Positions 38,113-47,199 of a stretch of 64,000 bases of DNA are shown here, piece after piece. The stretch spans positions 186,001 to 250,000 of the forward strand of contig NC_020541.1 of NCBI RefSeq assembly GCF_000230695.2, given 5' to 3'. Under the pieces are notes generated by a model, which worked only from the letters and a program-made list of their open reading frames with translations, was not told the origin of the DNA and made no database searches. Within the stretch, counting starts at the first letter, position 1; the number at the start of each line of letters is the position of its first letter. The DNA comes from Rhodanobacter denitrificans. GTDB taxonomy: Bacteria; Pseudomonadota; Gammaproteobacteria; Xanthomonadales; Rhodanobacteraceae. The position numbers and the translations under genes were made by a program.

Positions 38113-39707
38113 GCAGCCAGCTGATCATCGCGCCGATCGTGCTGCCGCTGCTGGTCGCCGCGCTGCAGCTGCTGGTCGGCGAGAGGCACCGGCGCACGGT
38201 GCTGGCGCTGAGCATCGGCGCGTGCGTGGCGCTGGTGCTGCTGGCCGCCGCGCTGATGCGGACGGTGTCCGCCGACGGCGCGCTGGCGGCGGTGTACCGC
38301 ATCGGCGACTGGCCGGCGCGCTTCGGCATCGTGCTGGTGGCCGACCGGCTCTCCGCGCTGATGGTGCTGCTGACCACCGTGCTGGCGCTGGCCGTGCTGC
38401 CGTACGCGCTGGGCCGCTGGCAGCATCGCGGCGGCCACTTCCAGCCGCTGCTGCAGTTCCTGCTGATGGGCCTGAACGGCGCGTTCCTCACCGGCGACCT
38501 GTTCAACCTGTTCGTGTTCTTCGAGGTGCTGCTGGCGGCATCCTACGGACTCGCCCTGCATGGCTCGGGCGCGCGCCGGGTCAGCGCGGGGCTGCACTAC
38601 ATCGCGGTCAACCTGACCGCCTCGATGCTGTTCCTGCTCGGGGTCAGCCTGATTTTCGGCGTCACCGGCACGCTGAACATGGCGGCGCTGGCCGAGCTGA
38701 TTCCGCACGTGCCCGAGCGCACCCGCGCGCTGCTGCATGCGGGCGCGGCGCTGCTCGGCGTGGCGTTCCTGATCAAGACCGCGATGTGGCCGCTGGGCTT
38801 CTGGCTGCCGCGCACCTATGCGGCCGCATCGCCGGCGGTGGCCGCGATGTTCGCGCTGATGACCAAGGTCGGCATCTATGTATTGCTGCGCCTCGGCCTG
38901 CTGCTGTTCGGCGCCGGCGCCGGGCCGGCGTCGAGCCACTTCGGCAGCGGCTGGATGTTGTGGGGCGGGGTGGCCACGGTGGTCGCCGGCACCGTCGGCA
39001 TGCTCGGTGCGCGCGACCTGGCCAGGCTGGCCGGCTACAACGTGCTGATCTCCTCCGGCACCCTGCTCGGCGCGATCGGCCTGCAACTGCCGGCGGTAAC
39101 TGCCGGCGCGCTGGCCTATCTGGTGATCTCCACGCTGGCCATCGCCGCGTTCTTCCTGGTCGCCGGCCTGCTCGCCTCCGACGGCGACGACGATACCGAC
39201 GACAGCCTGAGCCTGGAGCCGTACGAACAGCCGGGCGAAACGGCAGCGAACGAAAGCCTGTACGCGCAGGAGGACGAGCGGCCGGTGGTGATCCCCGCGC
39301 CGATCGCGATGCTGGGCGTGAGCTTCAGCGCCTGCGCACTGCTGCTGGCGGGATTGCCGCCGCTGTCCGGCTTCCTGGCCAAGTTCGCGCTGCTGGCGCC
39401 GATGCTCGACGGCGGCGCGCGGTCCGGTGCGGGCGTGCTGTTCGCGCTGGTCATCGTGGCCGGTTTCTGCACGGTGATCGCGTTGTGCCGCGCCGGCATC
39501 CAGATCTTCTGGGTCGAGCCGGAGCGGATCTTCCCGAAGGTGCGCCTGGTCGAGAGCGCCTCCATCGCGATCCTGCTCGGCCTGTGCCTGCTGCTCACCG
39601 TGCTGGTCGAGCGGCCGCTGCACTACCTGCGCGACACCGCCGGCCAGCTGCATGCGCCGGCCGGCTACATCCACGCGGTGCTGCCACCGGGGGAGGCCGC
39701 ACCATGA
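38109..39707 (+). CDS. mrpD: Mrp Na+/H+ antiporter subunit D
   Basis: 532 residues, GTG start at 38109 overlapping the previous stop (GTGA). NuoN/NuoM-like antiporter subunit with about 14 helices; the conserved Glu of TM5 is seen in F-N-L-F-V-F-F-E-V-L-L, and the TM7 Lys in F-L-I-K-T-A-M-W-P-L-G-F-W-L-P. A hydrophilic acidic insert (about residues 357-390, D-G-D-D-D-T-D-D) breaks the membrane part; its function is unknown. Forms the second proton-pathway subunit of the Mrp complex. Confidence 0.95.
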   Translation: MSSQLIIAPIVLPLLVAALQLLVGERHRRTVLALSIGACVALVLLAAALMRTVSADGALAAVYRIGDWPARFGIVLVADRLSALMVLLTTVLALAVLPYALGRWQHRGGHFQPLLQFLLMGLNGAFLTGDLFNLFVFFEVLLAASYGLALHGSGARRVSAGLHYIAVNLTASMLFLLGVSLIFGVTGTLNMAALAELIPHVPERTRALLHAGAALLGVAFLIKTAMWPLGFWLPRTYAAASPAVAAMFALMTKVGIYVLLRLGLLLFGAGAGPASSHFGSGWMLWGGVATVVAGTVGMLGARDLARLAGYNVLISSGTLLGAIGLQLPAVTAGALAYLVISTLAIAAFFLVAGLLASDGDDDTDDSLSLEPYEQPGETAANESLYAQEDERPVVIPAPIAMLGVSFSACALLLAGLPPLSGFLAKFALLAPMLDGGARSGAGVLFALVIVAGFCTVIALCRAGIQIFWVEPERIFPKVRLVESASIAILLGLCLLLTVLVERPLHYLRDTAGQLHAPAGYIHAVLPPGEAAP

Positions 39708-40192
39708 TCCGGCGCTGGCTGCCGTACCCGATCCTGTCCGCGCTGCTGCTGGCGGTCTGGCTGCTGCTGCAGCAGAGCGTGGCGCCGGGCACGATCCTGC
39801 TCGGCGCGCTGCTGGGCGCCGCGTTGGCGAAGGTGTTCGGCCTGCTGCGCCCGCCGAAGGCGCGGCTGCGCCACTATCCGCTGCTCGGCCGGCTGTTCCT
39901 GCGCGTGGTGCTGGACATCTTCCGCTCGAACCTCGCGGTGGCCCGGCTGGTCCTGCGCCGCGACAGCCGCACGCGCTCCGGCTTCGTGGCGATCCCGCTG
40001 ACCCTCACCGACCGCTACGGCCTCGCCGTGCTGGCGTGCATCATCACCTCCACACCGGGCACGATCTGGGTCAGCTACGACTCCAATGCGAACATCCTGC
40101 TGATCCACGTGCTGGACCTGGTCGACGAGGCGGGCTGGATCGACTCGATCAAGCGGCGCTACGAGCGCCCCCTGCTGGAGATCTTCCAATGA
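39704..40192 (+). CDS. mrpE: Mrp Na+/H+ antiporter subunit E
   Basis: 162 residues; ATGA overlap with mrpD. Two N-terminal membrane helices followed by a cytoplasmic domain with I-I-T-S-T-P-G-T-I-W-V, the MrpE/PhaE signature. Membrane subunit of the antiporter; required for assembly in characterised systems. Confidence 0.94.
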   Translation: MIRRWLPYPILSALLLAVWLLLQQSVAPGTILLGALLGAALAKVFGLLRPPKARLRHYPLLGRLFLRVVLDIFRSNLAVARLVLRRDSRTRSGFVAIPLTLTDRYGLAVLACIITSTPGTIWVSYDSNANILLIHVLDLVDEAGWIDSIKRRYERPLLEIFQ

Positions 40193-40470
40193 GCCACGGC
40201 CTGCTGCACGCCGCCATCCTCGTCGCGCAGATCCTGCTGCTGCTGGCGATGAGCTTCTCGGTCATCCGCATGGTGCGCGGGCCGCGCGCGCAGGACCGCG
40301 TGCTGGCGCTGGACGCGCTGTACGTCAACGCGATGATCCTGCTGCTGACCATCGGCATCCGCAGCGGCAGCCTGCTCTACGTCGAGGCCGGCCTGATCAT
40401 CGCGCTGCTCGGCTTCGCCGGCACGGTGGCGCTGTCGAAGTTCCTGATGCGCGGACAGGTGATCGAATGA
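40189..40470 (+). CDS. mrpF: Mrp Na+/H+ antiporter subunit F
   Basis: 93 residues with three helices and the R-G-P-R-A-Q-D-R-V-L-A-L-D motif that marks MrpF, whose Asp is implicated in cation binding in studied homologues. ATGA overlap with mrpE. Confidence 0.94.
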   Translation: MSHGLLHAAILVAQILLLLAMSFSVIRMVRGPRAQDRVLALDALYVNAMILLLTIGIRSGSLLYVEAGLIIALLGFAGTVALSKFLMRGQVIE

Positions 40471-40820
40471 GCCACCTCGACGCCCTGCCGCCGTGGGCGG
40501 CGATCCTGGTGGCGGCCCTCGTGCTGCTGGGGGCGCTGTTCGCCTTCGTCGGCTCGCTCGGCCTGCTGCGCCTGCAGAACTTCTACCAGCGCGTGCACGC
40601 GCCGACCCTGGGCACCACGCTGGGCACGTTCTTCATGCTGGCCGGCTCGATCACCTGCTTCTCGGTGCTGCACGGCCGGCCGATCGTCTACGAGATCCTG
40701 ATCGGCGTGTTCCTCACCCTGACCACGCCGATCACCCTGATGCTGCTGGTGCGCGCCGCGCTGTACCGCGACCGCGAGGAAGGCTCGCAGGAGGTGCCGC
40801 AGCTGACGTCGCGGGACTGA
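40467..40820 (+). CDS. mrpG: Mrp Na+/H+ antiporter subunit G
   Basis: 117 residues with three helices and the R-V-H-A-P-T-L-G-T-T-L-G segment of MrpG/PhaG. Overlaps mrpF by four bases and ends the operon, which therefore contains AB-C-D-E-F-G in standard order. A strong hairpin follows about 105 bp later. Confidence 0.94.
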   Translation: MSHLDALPPWAAILVAALVLLGALFAFVGSLGLLRLQNFYQRVHAPTLGTTLGTFFMLAGSITCFSVLHGRPIVYEILIGVFLTLTTPITLMLLVRAALYRDREEGSQEVPQLTSRD

Positions 40821-40925
40821 TTGGGCGAGAGCGCTTACGGAGCCGGACCGAGGCGAACGGGCCGGCCCGGCGATCCGATGCCACGGCGAACCGCCTGCCG
40901 TATCCGCTAGAACACCCTGTCGCCT

Positions 40926-40961
40926 GGCCTCATCACGCGCGATCCCGCGTGTGATGAGGCC
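40926..40961. terminator. Hairpin between the convergent mrp operon and fic
   Basis: GGCCTCATCAC pairs with GTGATGAGGCC (11 bp), with extra GCG/CGC pairing inside. It sits between two convergent transcription units, 105 bp after mrpG and 10 bp before the fic stop, the expected place for a bidirectional terminator. It has no U-tract. Confidence 0.5.
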
Positions 40962-40970
40962 AAGCCGTGG

Positions 40971-42299
40971 TCATGCATGCAATCGTTTTTCGAGATCGGG
41001 CACCGGAACGAACACGAAGGCCTTCCCTTCGCGGGATTGGCGCAGGAACCCTTCGGCCACCAGGGCAAGCAGGTCGGCCCTGGCGGTCTGGTATGACGTA
41101 CCGTGGCTTCTGCGGTGCATTTCGATGGTGAAGACCTTTCCCGGGTTCTTGAGGGCGTTCAGAAGGAGCGCTCTTTGCCTATGATTGATCTGGTGAGCCC
41201 ACGGGCTGCCGGGTTTGAGCAGCGCCGCGGCGGCTGCCTGTTCATTCTGTTTTCGCGTGATGTAGCGATGAACGCCGTCGATGGCTTCGAGAATGGCGGT
41301 CAGCTGGTGAGCCACGAAATAGGTGGTGTCCCCCTCGTCAGTCTCCGTATACAGGTATGACCGCATGTATTGAGCGGGGGCTCGCTTCAGGATGCTCGAT
41401 ATCGATAGATACTCGGCCATCCAGAAACCCGATCTCAGCAGCGCCCAGTAAAACAACGTCCTGGCGGTCCTGCCGTTTCCGTCGACGAACGGATGGTCGT
41501 AGCCGATCTGGAAGTGGATCAGGATCGCCCTGACCACCGGATGCACGAAGTGCTCGCTGTCGTCCGACTGGTTGGCGAAGTCGCAAAGGGACTGCAGGCG
41601 CTGCTCGAGTTCCCGTGCCGGTGGAGGCACGTGGAGAACGCGACCGGTCTCGTCCTCGATGACGATGTCTTCCGAGGGCAACCGGAACCTTCCCGCGCAT
41701 CCCTCGTCGTCGAGCGTTCCATCGGTCAGCTTGCGGTGGATCTCGAACACCGCCGCAGGAGTCAGCGGCCGCTGCCTCCATGCTTTCAGTTCGCGCATGG
41801 CCAGGTAGTTGTTGTAGATCATGCGTTCGCCGTAATCCCGCGGCTCTCGCCCGCTGCGAAGCATGTCTTTTGCGACTTGGGTGGTCGTGGCAGCTCCTTC
41901 AAGCTGCGACGAAGTCATCGCTTCTTCCATCAGGGATCGAACGAGGTAGTGTTCGCGGGTGACTTCCGATTGGGAGGCCTCCTGGCCACGAAGCGCGCCG
42001 GCGGCATCACGGCCGATCAGGAACAGGTTTCGCTGGATGCTGTCGCTCAGAACGACGGTGAACGGGTTGCCTGCCTTGTCCTTCAACGGCATTTCCTGGC
42101 GCAGCCCGCGGCGCGCCATCTTGATTCCCAGCCACCATTCTTCCGGCGTCAGGTTCTCGGGTGGCGTGAGATGGCGTAGCTGATCCCAGTGCTCGTATCG
42201 TCCCTTGACCTCGGGGCCAAGCTTGCCGAGAAGTATCTTGCGGACGTCGGAACGCTCGAACAGGTCGCCGAGCGCCGGGGGTGGCATGGGGAGTTTCAT
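40971..42299 (-). CDS. Fic-domain protein (class II, predicted AMP transferase)
   Basis: 442 residues. Has an N-terminal Fic_N-type region, the inhibitory alpha-helix motif S-S-Q-L-E-G-A with Glu134 (the [S/T]xxxE[G/N] pattern of class II Fic proteins), the complete catalytic loop H-P-F-V-D-G-N-G-R-T-A-R (His269 catalytic), and a C-terminal winged-helix segment (about 365-435). Intact motifs predict nucleotide transfer, usually AMP, to a protein hydroxyl, held off by Glu134. Target unknown. A 20-bp perfect inverted repeat ends eight bases before the start codon, which together with the C-terminal DNA-binding-like domain suggests autoregulation. GC is somewhat lower than in neighbours; probably a mobile accessory gene. 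Confidence 0.92.
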   Translation of the reverse strand: MKLPMPPPALGDLFERSDVRKILLGKLGPEVKGRYEHWDQLRHLTPPENLTPEEWWLGIKMARRGLRQEMPLKDKAGNPFTVVLSDSIQRNLFLIGRDAAGALRGQEASQSEVTREHYLVRSLMEEAMTSSQLEGAATTTQVAKDMLRSGREPRDYGERMIYNNYLAMRELKAWRQRPLTPAAVFEIHRKLTDGTLDDEGCAGRFRLPSEDIVIEDETGRVLHVPPPARELEQRLQSLCDFANQSDDSEHFVHPVVRAILIHFQIGYDHPFVDGNGRTARTLFYWALLRSGFWMAEYLSISSILKRAPAQYMRSYLYTETDEGDTTYFVAHQLTAILEAIDGVHRYITRKQNEQAAAAALLKPGSPWAHQINHRQRALLLNALKNPGKVFTIEMHRRSHGTSYQTARADLLALVAEGFLRQSREGKAFVFVPVPDLEKRLHA

Positions 42300-42306
42300 G
42301 GGGCAC

Positions 42307-42354
42307 CTGTCAATTTGCTACTAATTAATAGCGGAATTAGTAGCAAATTGACAG
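42307..42354. promoter_or_regulatory. 20-bp perfect inverted repeat upstream of fic
   Basis: Arms CTGTCAATTTGCTACTAATT and its exact complement are separated by eight bases (AATAGCGG). AT-rich in GC-rich surroundings. The repeat ends eight bases before the fic ATG, covering the probable ribosome-binding and promoter region. It could be an operator or an mRNA hairpin that hides the start. Confidence 0.7.
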
Positions 42355-42499
42355 TGCCACGCGCCGGCTCCGCGGCGCCCGCGCCGTCCCGCGACTGCGA
42401 ACGCTAAGAAGGCTCGCAGGGTGCCGCTGCTGACGCGAAAAGACTGAACGCGGCAGGGCCGAGACGAGGCTGCCGGCCCTATGCGATCGGGCGCGGCAC

Positions 42500-42697
42500 T
42501 TACAGCGTGCGTTCGAACTCCATCACCTGGCGCTGCGCCCCGTCGCGCGCGATGCCGTAACGCTCCTGCACCTTGCCGACCAGGTATTCGGTATTGCCCT
42601 CGGCCCGGGTCAGGTCGTCGTCGGTCAGGTCGCCCCACTTGGCCTTGATCTTGCCGGTCAGCTGTTTCCAGTTGCCCTGGATACGGTCGTCGTTCAT
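42500..42697 (-). CDS. CsbD-family small stress protein
   Basis: 65 residues reading [18 protein letters not shown], then W-G-D-L-T-D-D-D-L, the standard CsbD/YjbJ (UPF0337) sequence and length. Small, hydrophilic and helical; members are induced in general stress or stationary phase but the biochemical role is unknown. Monocistronic by position. It has no copy of the sigma-factor promoter motif found before the nearby lipid genes. Confidence 0.93.
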   Translation of the reverse strand: MNDDRIQGNWKQLTGKIKAKWGDLTDDDLTRAEGNTEYLVGKVQERYGIARDGAQRQVMEFERTL

Positions 42698-42910
42698 ATC
42701 GTGTCACTCCGTTGCGAATAGGGATGCAAGGCGTGCCGTTGCAACCCGTCGCGGACCACTATCCGCATGGCGGCCTTAACCATTGAGCTGTAGGCCCGCG
42801 AGCGTGGGAGTTTATCGTAGGGCGCGGCGCGCCCACGAGATCGGACCTTCGCCGGAACCAAGAAGCCCTGCGTCGGCGGGGGTCCCTGGCGGGCGCGGCG
42901 GGTTGTTCGG

Positions 42911-43447
42911 TCATTGCCGGGCTTGCTGGGGCACCTTGCGCACCTTGTCCATCGGATAGCCCAGCGCCTGCACCCGGGCCAGCAACGCGTCATAGTCGGC
43001 CTGCGGAATGGTGGGCGTGCGCGCCATCACCCAGGTGTAGTCGCGCGCATCGCGGGCCACGATGACCTGGCTGTAGTCGTCCTTGAGGTAGGCCACGATG
43101 TACTGCGCCTTCAGCGGCCAGAACACCTGCACGCCCCATACCGCATTGCCGCTGCCGGGCTTGACGATGCCGGTGGAGTGGATGTCCTTCTTCTCGCCGT
43201 CGAAGCTGCCTTCGCGGAAATGGAACGAAGTGGCGACGTCGCCATTGGGCTTGAGTGTGTAGACCTCCAGCGCGTCATAGGCGTTTTTCTCGAAGCGGGT
43301 GGGGATGCTGGCGATCACGTACCAGTTGCCCATGAAGCGGGGCAGGTCGACGTGGGCCACCGGGGTGATCGGCGGCAGCTCGCTGGCGCAGGCGCCGGCG
43401 CTCAGCAGCACGGCACAGGCCATCAGCAGGCTCTTCGAAAGTTTCAT
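42911..43447 (-). CDS. Lipocalin (Blc type), last gene of lipid operon
   Basis: 178 residues with a signal peptide (L-L-M-A-C-A-V-L-L-S-A-G-A-C-A-S). The lipocalin GxW box is seen as F-M-G-N-W-Y-V-I-A, and later strands match Blc (YTLKPNGDVATSFHFREG, Y-T-W-V-M-A-R-T-P). It would bind lipids such as fatty acids or lysophospholipids in the periplasm or outer membrane. It lies 35 bp after the methyltransferase gene in the same direction, so is likely the last gene of the operon that starts at the desaturase. Lipocalin genes accompany ChrR-regulated lipid loci elsewhere. Confidence 0.9.
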   Translation of the reverse strand: MKLSKSLLMACAVLLSAGACASELPPITPVAHVDLPRFMGNWYVIASIPTRFEKNAYDALEVYTLKPNGDVATSFHFREGSFDGEKKDIHSTGIVKPGSGNAVWGVQVFWPLKAQYIVAYLKDDYSQVIVARDARDYTWVMARTPTIPQADYDALLARVQALGYPMDKVRKVPQQARQ

Positions 43448-43482
43448 GGTCACTCCGGGCGAAGGTGGTGAGGGGCGTGGAG

Positions 43483-44565
43483 TCACGGCCGCGCGAAGCG
43501 GTAGTGCGCCACCAGCCATTCCTGGCCGTCCGCGTAGCCGAACAGTTCGGCGCAGGACATCCAGAACATGCGCCAGCGCTGGAACCACAGCGGCGCCGCC
43601 TGGCGTCCGTAGGCTTCGGCGAGTACGTTCATCACCCGCTCGCGGTGGGCGTCCTGGTTGGCCAGCCAGTGGTTGGCGGTGCGCCGGTAGTGCGTGCCGT
43701 CGACGTGCCAGCGCTGCTCGAGGTGCAGCGCGGACTGGAACCACAGCAAGGTGTCCGATGCCGGCATCAGCCCGCCGGTGAAGAAATGCCGGCCCATCCA
43801 GTTGTCGTCGCCCGCGGTCTCGAACGGATACATCGCGGTCTTGTGCGCGAAGAGGTGCACGAACAGCTTGCCGCCGGGCCGCAGCCAGCCGGCGATGCGC
43901 TGCAGCAGGGTCTCGTAGTTGCGCATGTGCTCGAACATCTCGATCGACACGCAGCGATCGAACCGGGCTGCTTCCAGCTCCAGCCGGTTCACGTCGCAGG
44001 TGAGCACGCGCACGTTGAACAACCCGCGGCTGCGGCACTGCGCCTCGATGTATTCCCGTTGCTGGCTGGAATTGGAGACGGCCTTGATCCGCGCATTCGG
44101 ATAGCGCTCGGCCATCCACAGGGTCAGCGAACCCCAGCCGCAGCCCAGCTCCAGGATCGTCTGCCCATCGGCCAGTTCGGCGCGTTCGCCGTACAGCGCC
44201 AGCATGGCCTCCTCGGCTTCGTCCAGCGACTCGTCGCCGCGCGGGTAGTGGCAGCCGGAGTATTTCAGCCGCTTGCCCAGGCACAGCTCGAAGAACGCCG
44301 GCGGCAGTTCGTAGTGCTGCGCGTTGGCCTTGTCGGCATGGATCGCCACCGGGCTGTGCCGCAGCATTGCGATGCGCTCGGCGTAGCGTGCGGCCTGGGC
44401 GTCGAGGCCGCCGGCCTGCTCTTCGCGCAGGCGTTGCGCGCACAGCCGGCGGATGCCCAGGCGCAGCAGGGCATCGGGGATGTGGCCACGTTCGGCCATG
44501 CCCAGCAGGCCCGGCGCCGGACGCTCGCCCGGCAGTTCGGTGATGGCGGTGGCGCTGGTATTCAT
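43483..44565 (-). CDS. CFA-synthase-like SAM methyltransferase (second copy)
   Basis: 360 residues, soluble. SAM-binding motif I L-E-L-G-C-G-W-G-S, and the cyclopropane-synthase-type sequence S-N-S-S-Q-Q-R-E-Y-I-E and E-M-F-E-H-M. It is shorter and diverged from the other CFA-type enzyme in this operon. It may methylate an unsaturated fatty acyl chain without forming a cyclopropane ring, as the UfaM-type step of furan fatty acid synthesis does; this is inference. AGGAGG stands before the ATG, which overlaps the previous stop as ATGA. Confidence 0.88.
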   Translation of the reverse strand: MNTSATAITELPGERPAPGLLGMAERGHIPDALLRLGIRRLCAQRLREEQAGGLDAQAARYAERIAMLRHSPVAIHADKANAQHYELPPAFFELCLGKRLKYSGCHYPRGDESLDEAEEAMLALYGERAELADGQTILELGCGWGSLTLWMAERYPNARIKAVSNSSQQREYIEAQCRSRGLFNVRVLTCDVNRLELEAARFDRCVSIEMFEHMRNYETLLQRIAGWLRPGGKLFVHLFAHKTAMYPFETAGDDNWMGRHFFTGGLMPASDTLLWFQSALHLEQRWHVDGTHYRRTANHWLANQDAHRERVMNVLAEAYGRQAAPLWFQRWRMFWMSCAELFGYADGQEWLVAHYRFARP

Positions 44566-45344
44566 CGGTCGTTCCTCCTGGGAAACCAGGGAATGAGCAT
44601 CGGGGTGGTGCGCTGGTATTCGCGGTAGTCCTCGCCGCGACTGAGCAAGGCCTGCGCCTCGGTGTACGGCACGCCGCTGATCCAGCGCAGGAACACGTAC
44701 ATCAGCAGCGGCCCGGACCAGGCCAGCCAGGCGATCGGCGAACCGATGGCGAGGCAGACATGGGCGAACCAGTGCAGCCACTCGAAGAAGTAGTTCGGAT
44801 GGCGCGAGTAACGCCAGAAACCCTGGCGGCAGGTGTGGCCCCGGTTGGCCGGGTCGCTGCGAAAACGCGCCAGTTGCGCGTCGGCGATCGACTCGCCGAC
44901 CACGCCGAGCAGCCAGATCGCCGCGGCGACGAGCAGCCACGGGCCGGAAGCTGCCGGGTTGCGCGACACCGCCACGAACGGCAGCGCGAACAGCACGACC
45001 AGCACGGCCTGGAACTGGAAGAAGGCGAAGAACTTCCACTCGCTGCCGTGCCAGTGCGCGCGCAGGCTGCGGTAGCGTCCGTCCTCCGGCTCACCGCGAA
45101 CCCGCCGCCACAAATGGACGGCCAGACGGCTGCCCCACAGGCCGCCGAGCACGGCCAGCAGCAGCCGTGTCCACGGTGCGCCGCTGCCGAGGACGGCCAG
45201 CAGCACGGCGCTGCCGCCCACGCCGGCGGCCCACAGCACGTCGACGATGCCCGCATTGGCGTGGGTGCGCTGCCAGCGCCAGCCCAGGCTCATCATGGCC
45301 GCCGCGAGTGTCCACACGATCAGCAGTTGCCAGCAGGCATTCAT
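44562..45344 (-). CDS. DUF1295 membrane protein (steroid 5-alpha-reductase-like)
   Basis: 260 residues and about six helices. The C-terminal part has F-W-R-Y-S-R-H-P-N-Y-F-F-E-W, the motif shared by DUF1295, isoprenylcysteine methyltransferases and steroid reductases, which bind NADPH or SAM in the membrane. It probably reduces or methylates a lipid double bond. It sits between DUF2878 and the CFA-like gene with four-base overlaps at both ends, an arrangement common in sigmaE-ChrR lipid operons. Confidence 0.88.
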   Translation of the reverse strand: MNACWQLLIVWTLAAAMMSLGWRWQRTHANAGIVDVLWAAGVGGSAVLLAVLGSGAPWTRLLLAVLGGLWGSRLAVHLWRRVRGEPEDGRYRSLRAHWHGSEWKFFAFFQFQAVLVVLFALPFVAVSRNPAASGPWLLVAAAIWLLGVVGESIADAQLARFRSDPANRGHTCRQGFWRYSRHPNYFFEWLHWFAHVCLAIGSPIAWLAWSGPLLMYVFLRWISGVPYTEAQALLSRGEDYREYQRTTPMLIPWFPRRNDR

Positions 45345-45883
45345 GCGGCATGTCCTCGTGCCGTGCGCGACGACGTCGAGACGCGCCTCGCCAGCCAGCC
45401 CAGCGCGGGGGTCGCCAGCGCCCAGCCGGCGGCAAGCACCAGCAGGCCGCGCCAGGCCGGCCCGGCGAAGCTCACCACCTGCCAGCCGCGCGCGGCGCCC
45501 AGATAGGCCAGCGGCCCGCCGATCAGCCCCAGCAGTGCCGCCAGCCCCAGCCGCTTCTGCAGATAGCGCAGCGACTGGCTGAAGGTCAGCGCGAAGGTGA
45601 TCCACAGCGCCAGGATCCACGCCGGCGCCAGTCCCGGATTCAGCCAGCCGCTGGCATAGCTGGCCAGGCCATAGCGGATCATCCCGCCGTCGAGCAGGAA
45701 ACCGAGCACCAGTGCGGCCGCCATCAGGCTGAGATCGACGCGGATATTCCGCGCCAGGGCCAACTGCGCCAACGCGTAGACCAGCATGCCGAGCACGCCG
45801 GGCCAGGCCGTGCCGTGGCCGGCACCGATCACCGCGGCAAACCACACCGCCTGGTAGCCGATCAGGCTGGGCCAGAAACTCAT
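45341..45883 (-). CDS. DUF2878 membrane protein
   Basis: 180 residues with about six short helices, beginning M-S-F-W-P-S-L-I-G-Y-Q-A-V-W-F-A and with D-G-G-M-I-R-Y-G-L-A in the middle; matches the DUF2878 family. Biochemical role unknown. Always found near CFA-type synthase and DUF1365 genes, as here. Overlaps both neighbours by four bases. Confidence 0.82.
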   Translation of the reverse strand: MSFWPSLIGYQAVWFAAVIGAGHGTAWPGVLGMLVYALAQLALARNIRVDLSLMAAALVLGFLLDGGMIRYGLASYASGWLNPGLAPAWILALWITFALTFSQSLRYLQKRLGLAALLGLIGGPLAYLGAARGWQVVSFAGPAWRGLLVLAAGWALATPALGWLARRVSTSSRTARGHAA

Positions 45884-47199
45884 GCCGGCAACTCGACGTC
45901 GGCGGCCAGCCCGGGCAGCACGGCGGCGCGGCGATGGCCGGGCTTGGCCATCAGCAAATGCGCCACGCCGATCGAGCGCTCGCGGAAGCCGCCCTCGCAA
46001 TACGCCAGGTAGAACTCCCACATCCGGATGAAGCGCTCGTCGAAGCCTTGCGCGCGCACCTGCGGCAGCGTGGCCATGAAGCGTTCGCGCCAGGCTTTCA
46101 GGGTCAGCGCGTAGGAGCTGCCGAAGTCCTCCAGTCGGGTCAGCGCCAGGTCGCTGGCGCGGGTCTTCGCCGCCAGCAGCGCGTTGATCGAGGGGATGAA
46201 GCTTCCGGGAAACACGTGGCGCTTGATGAAGTCGACCGATTTCAAGGCCTGCGCGTAGCGGTGATCCTCGATGGTGATCGCCTGCAGCAGGGCCAGGCCG
46301 TCCGGTTTCAGCAGGCTGCCCAGCTTTTCGAAATAGACGTCCAGGTAGGCCGCGCCGATCGCCTCGACCATCTCGATCGAGACCAGCTTGTCGTACTGGC
46401 CGTCGAGGTCGCGGTAGTCCTTGAGCAGCAGGGTGACGCGATCACCCAGGCCCGCGGCCGCGATGCGCGCGCTGGCCAGCGCATGCTGCTCGCGCGAGAT
46501 CGTGGTGGTGGTGACATGGCAGCCGCAATGCGTGGCCGCGTACAGCGCGAAGCCGCCCCAGCCGGTGCCGATCTCGATCACCCGGTCGGTCGGCTTCAGG
46601 TCCAGCTTGCGGCAGATCCGCTCCAGCTTGCGCGCCGAAGCGGTCTCCAGCGTGTCGGTCGGGTCGGTCCAGAGCGCCGACGAATACATCAGGTCGCGCG
46701 ACAGGAACAGGCCGAAGAAGTCGTTGCCGAGGTCGTAGTGCGCCGCGATGTTGCGCCGGCTGCCGTCGCGGGTGTTCCGGCGCAGCGCGTGCCAGGCGCG
46801 CATCGCCATGCCGCCGAGGCGGGCCAGCCCGCTTTCCATCCCGTCGAGCAGGTCGCGGTTGTGCAGCAGCAGCTGGATCAGCCCCACCAGATCGTCGCAC
46901 CGCCAGTGGCCGTCCATGTACGACTCGCCGGCGCCGACGCTGCCGTTGCGCGCCACCGCGCGATAGAACTCGGCGTCCAGCACCCGCAGCTGGATCTGCA
47001 GGTCGGGATACGCACTGGCCGGGTCGCCCAGCTCGACCGTGCCGCAGGCGTCCTGGAGCACCAGCCGGCCGTGGCGCAGGCCGTTCAGCCGGTCGAGCAG
47101 TCGCTGGCGCAGGAAGCTGTCGATGGCGCCGAAGGGTGCGTTTTCACCCGCAAGGGTGGTGGCGATGTCGTTCATGTCAGGTCTCGGGAATGTCTTCAC
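45880..47199 (-). CDS. Cyclopropane-fatty-acyl-phospholipid synthase family protein
   Basis: 439 residues from GTG 47199, which overlaps the preceding stop (GTGA); ATG 47175 is an alternative start eight codons later. N-terminal domain followed by the CFA methyltransferase core with H-Y-D-L-G-N-D-F-F, Y-S-S-A-L-W, SAM motif E-I-G-T-G-W-G-G, S-I-E-M-V-E-A-I-G and F-I-K-R-H-V-F-P-G, all typical. It transfers a methylene or methyl group from SAM to unsaturated acyl chains of membrane phospholipids. Operon member with two other lipid-modifying enzymes. Confidence 0.93.
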   Translation of the reverse strand: MKTFPRPDMNDIATTLAGENAPFGAIDSFLRQRLLDRLNGLRHGRLVLQDACGTVELGDPASAYPDLQIQLRVLDAEFYRAVARNGSVGAGESYMDGHWRCDDLVGLIQLLLHNRDLLDGMESGLARLGGMAMRAWHALRRNTRDGSRRNIAAHYDLGNDFFGLFLSRDLMYSSALWTDPTDTLETASARKLERICRKLDLKPTDRVIEIGTGWGGFALYAATHCGCHVTTTTISREQHALASARIAAAGLGDRVTLLLKDYRDLDGQYDKLVSIEMVEAIGAAYLDVYFEKLGSLLKPDGLALLQAITIEDHRYAQALKSVDFIKRHVFPGSFIPSINALLAAKTRASDLALTRLEDFGSSYALTLKAWRERFMATLPQVRAQGFDERFIRMWEFYLAYCEGGFRERSIGVAHLLMAKPGHRRAAVLPGLAADVELPA

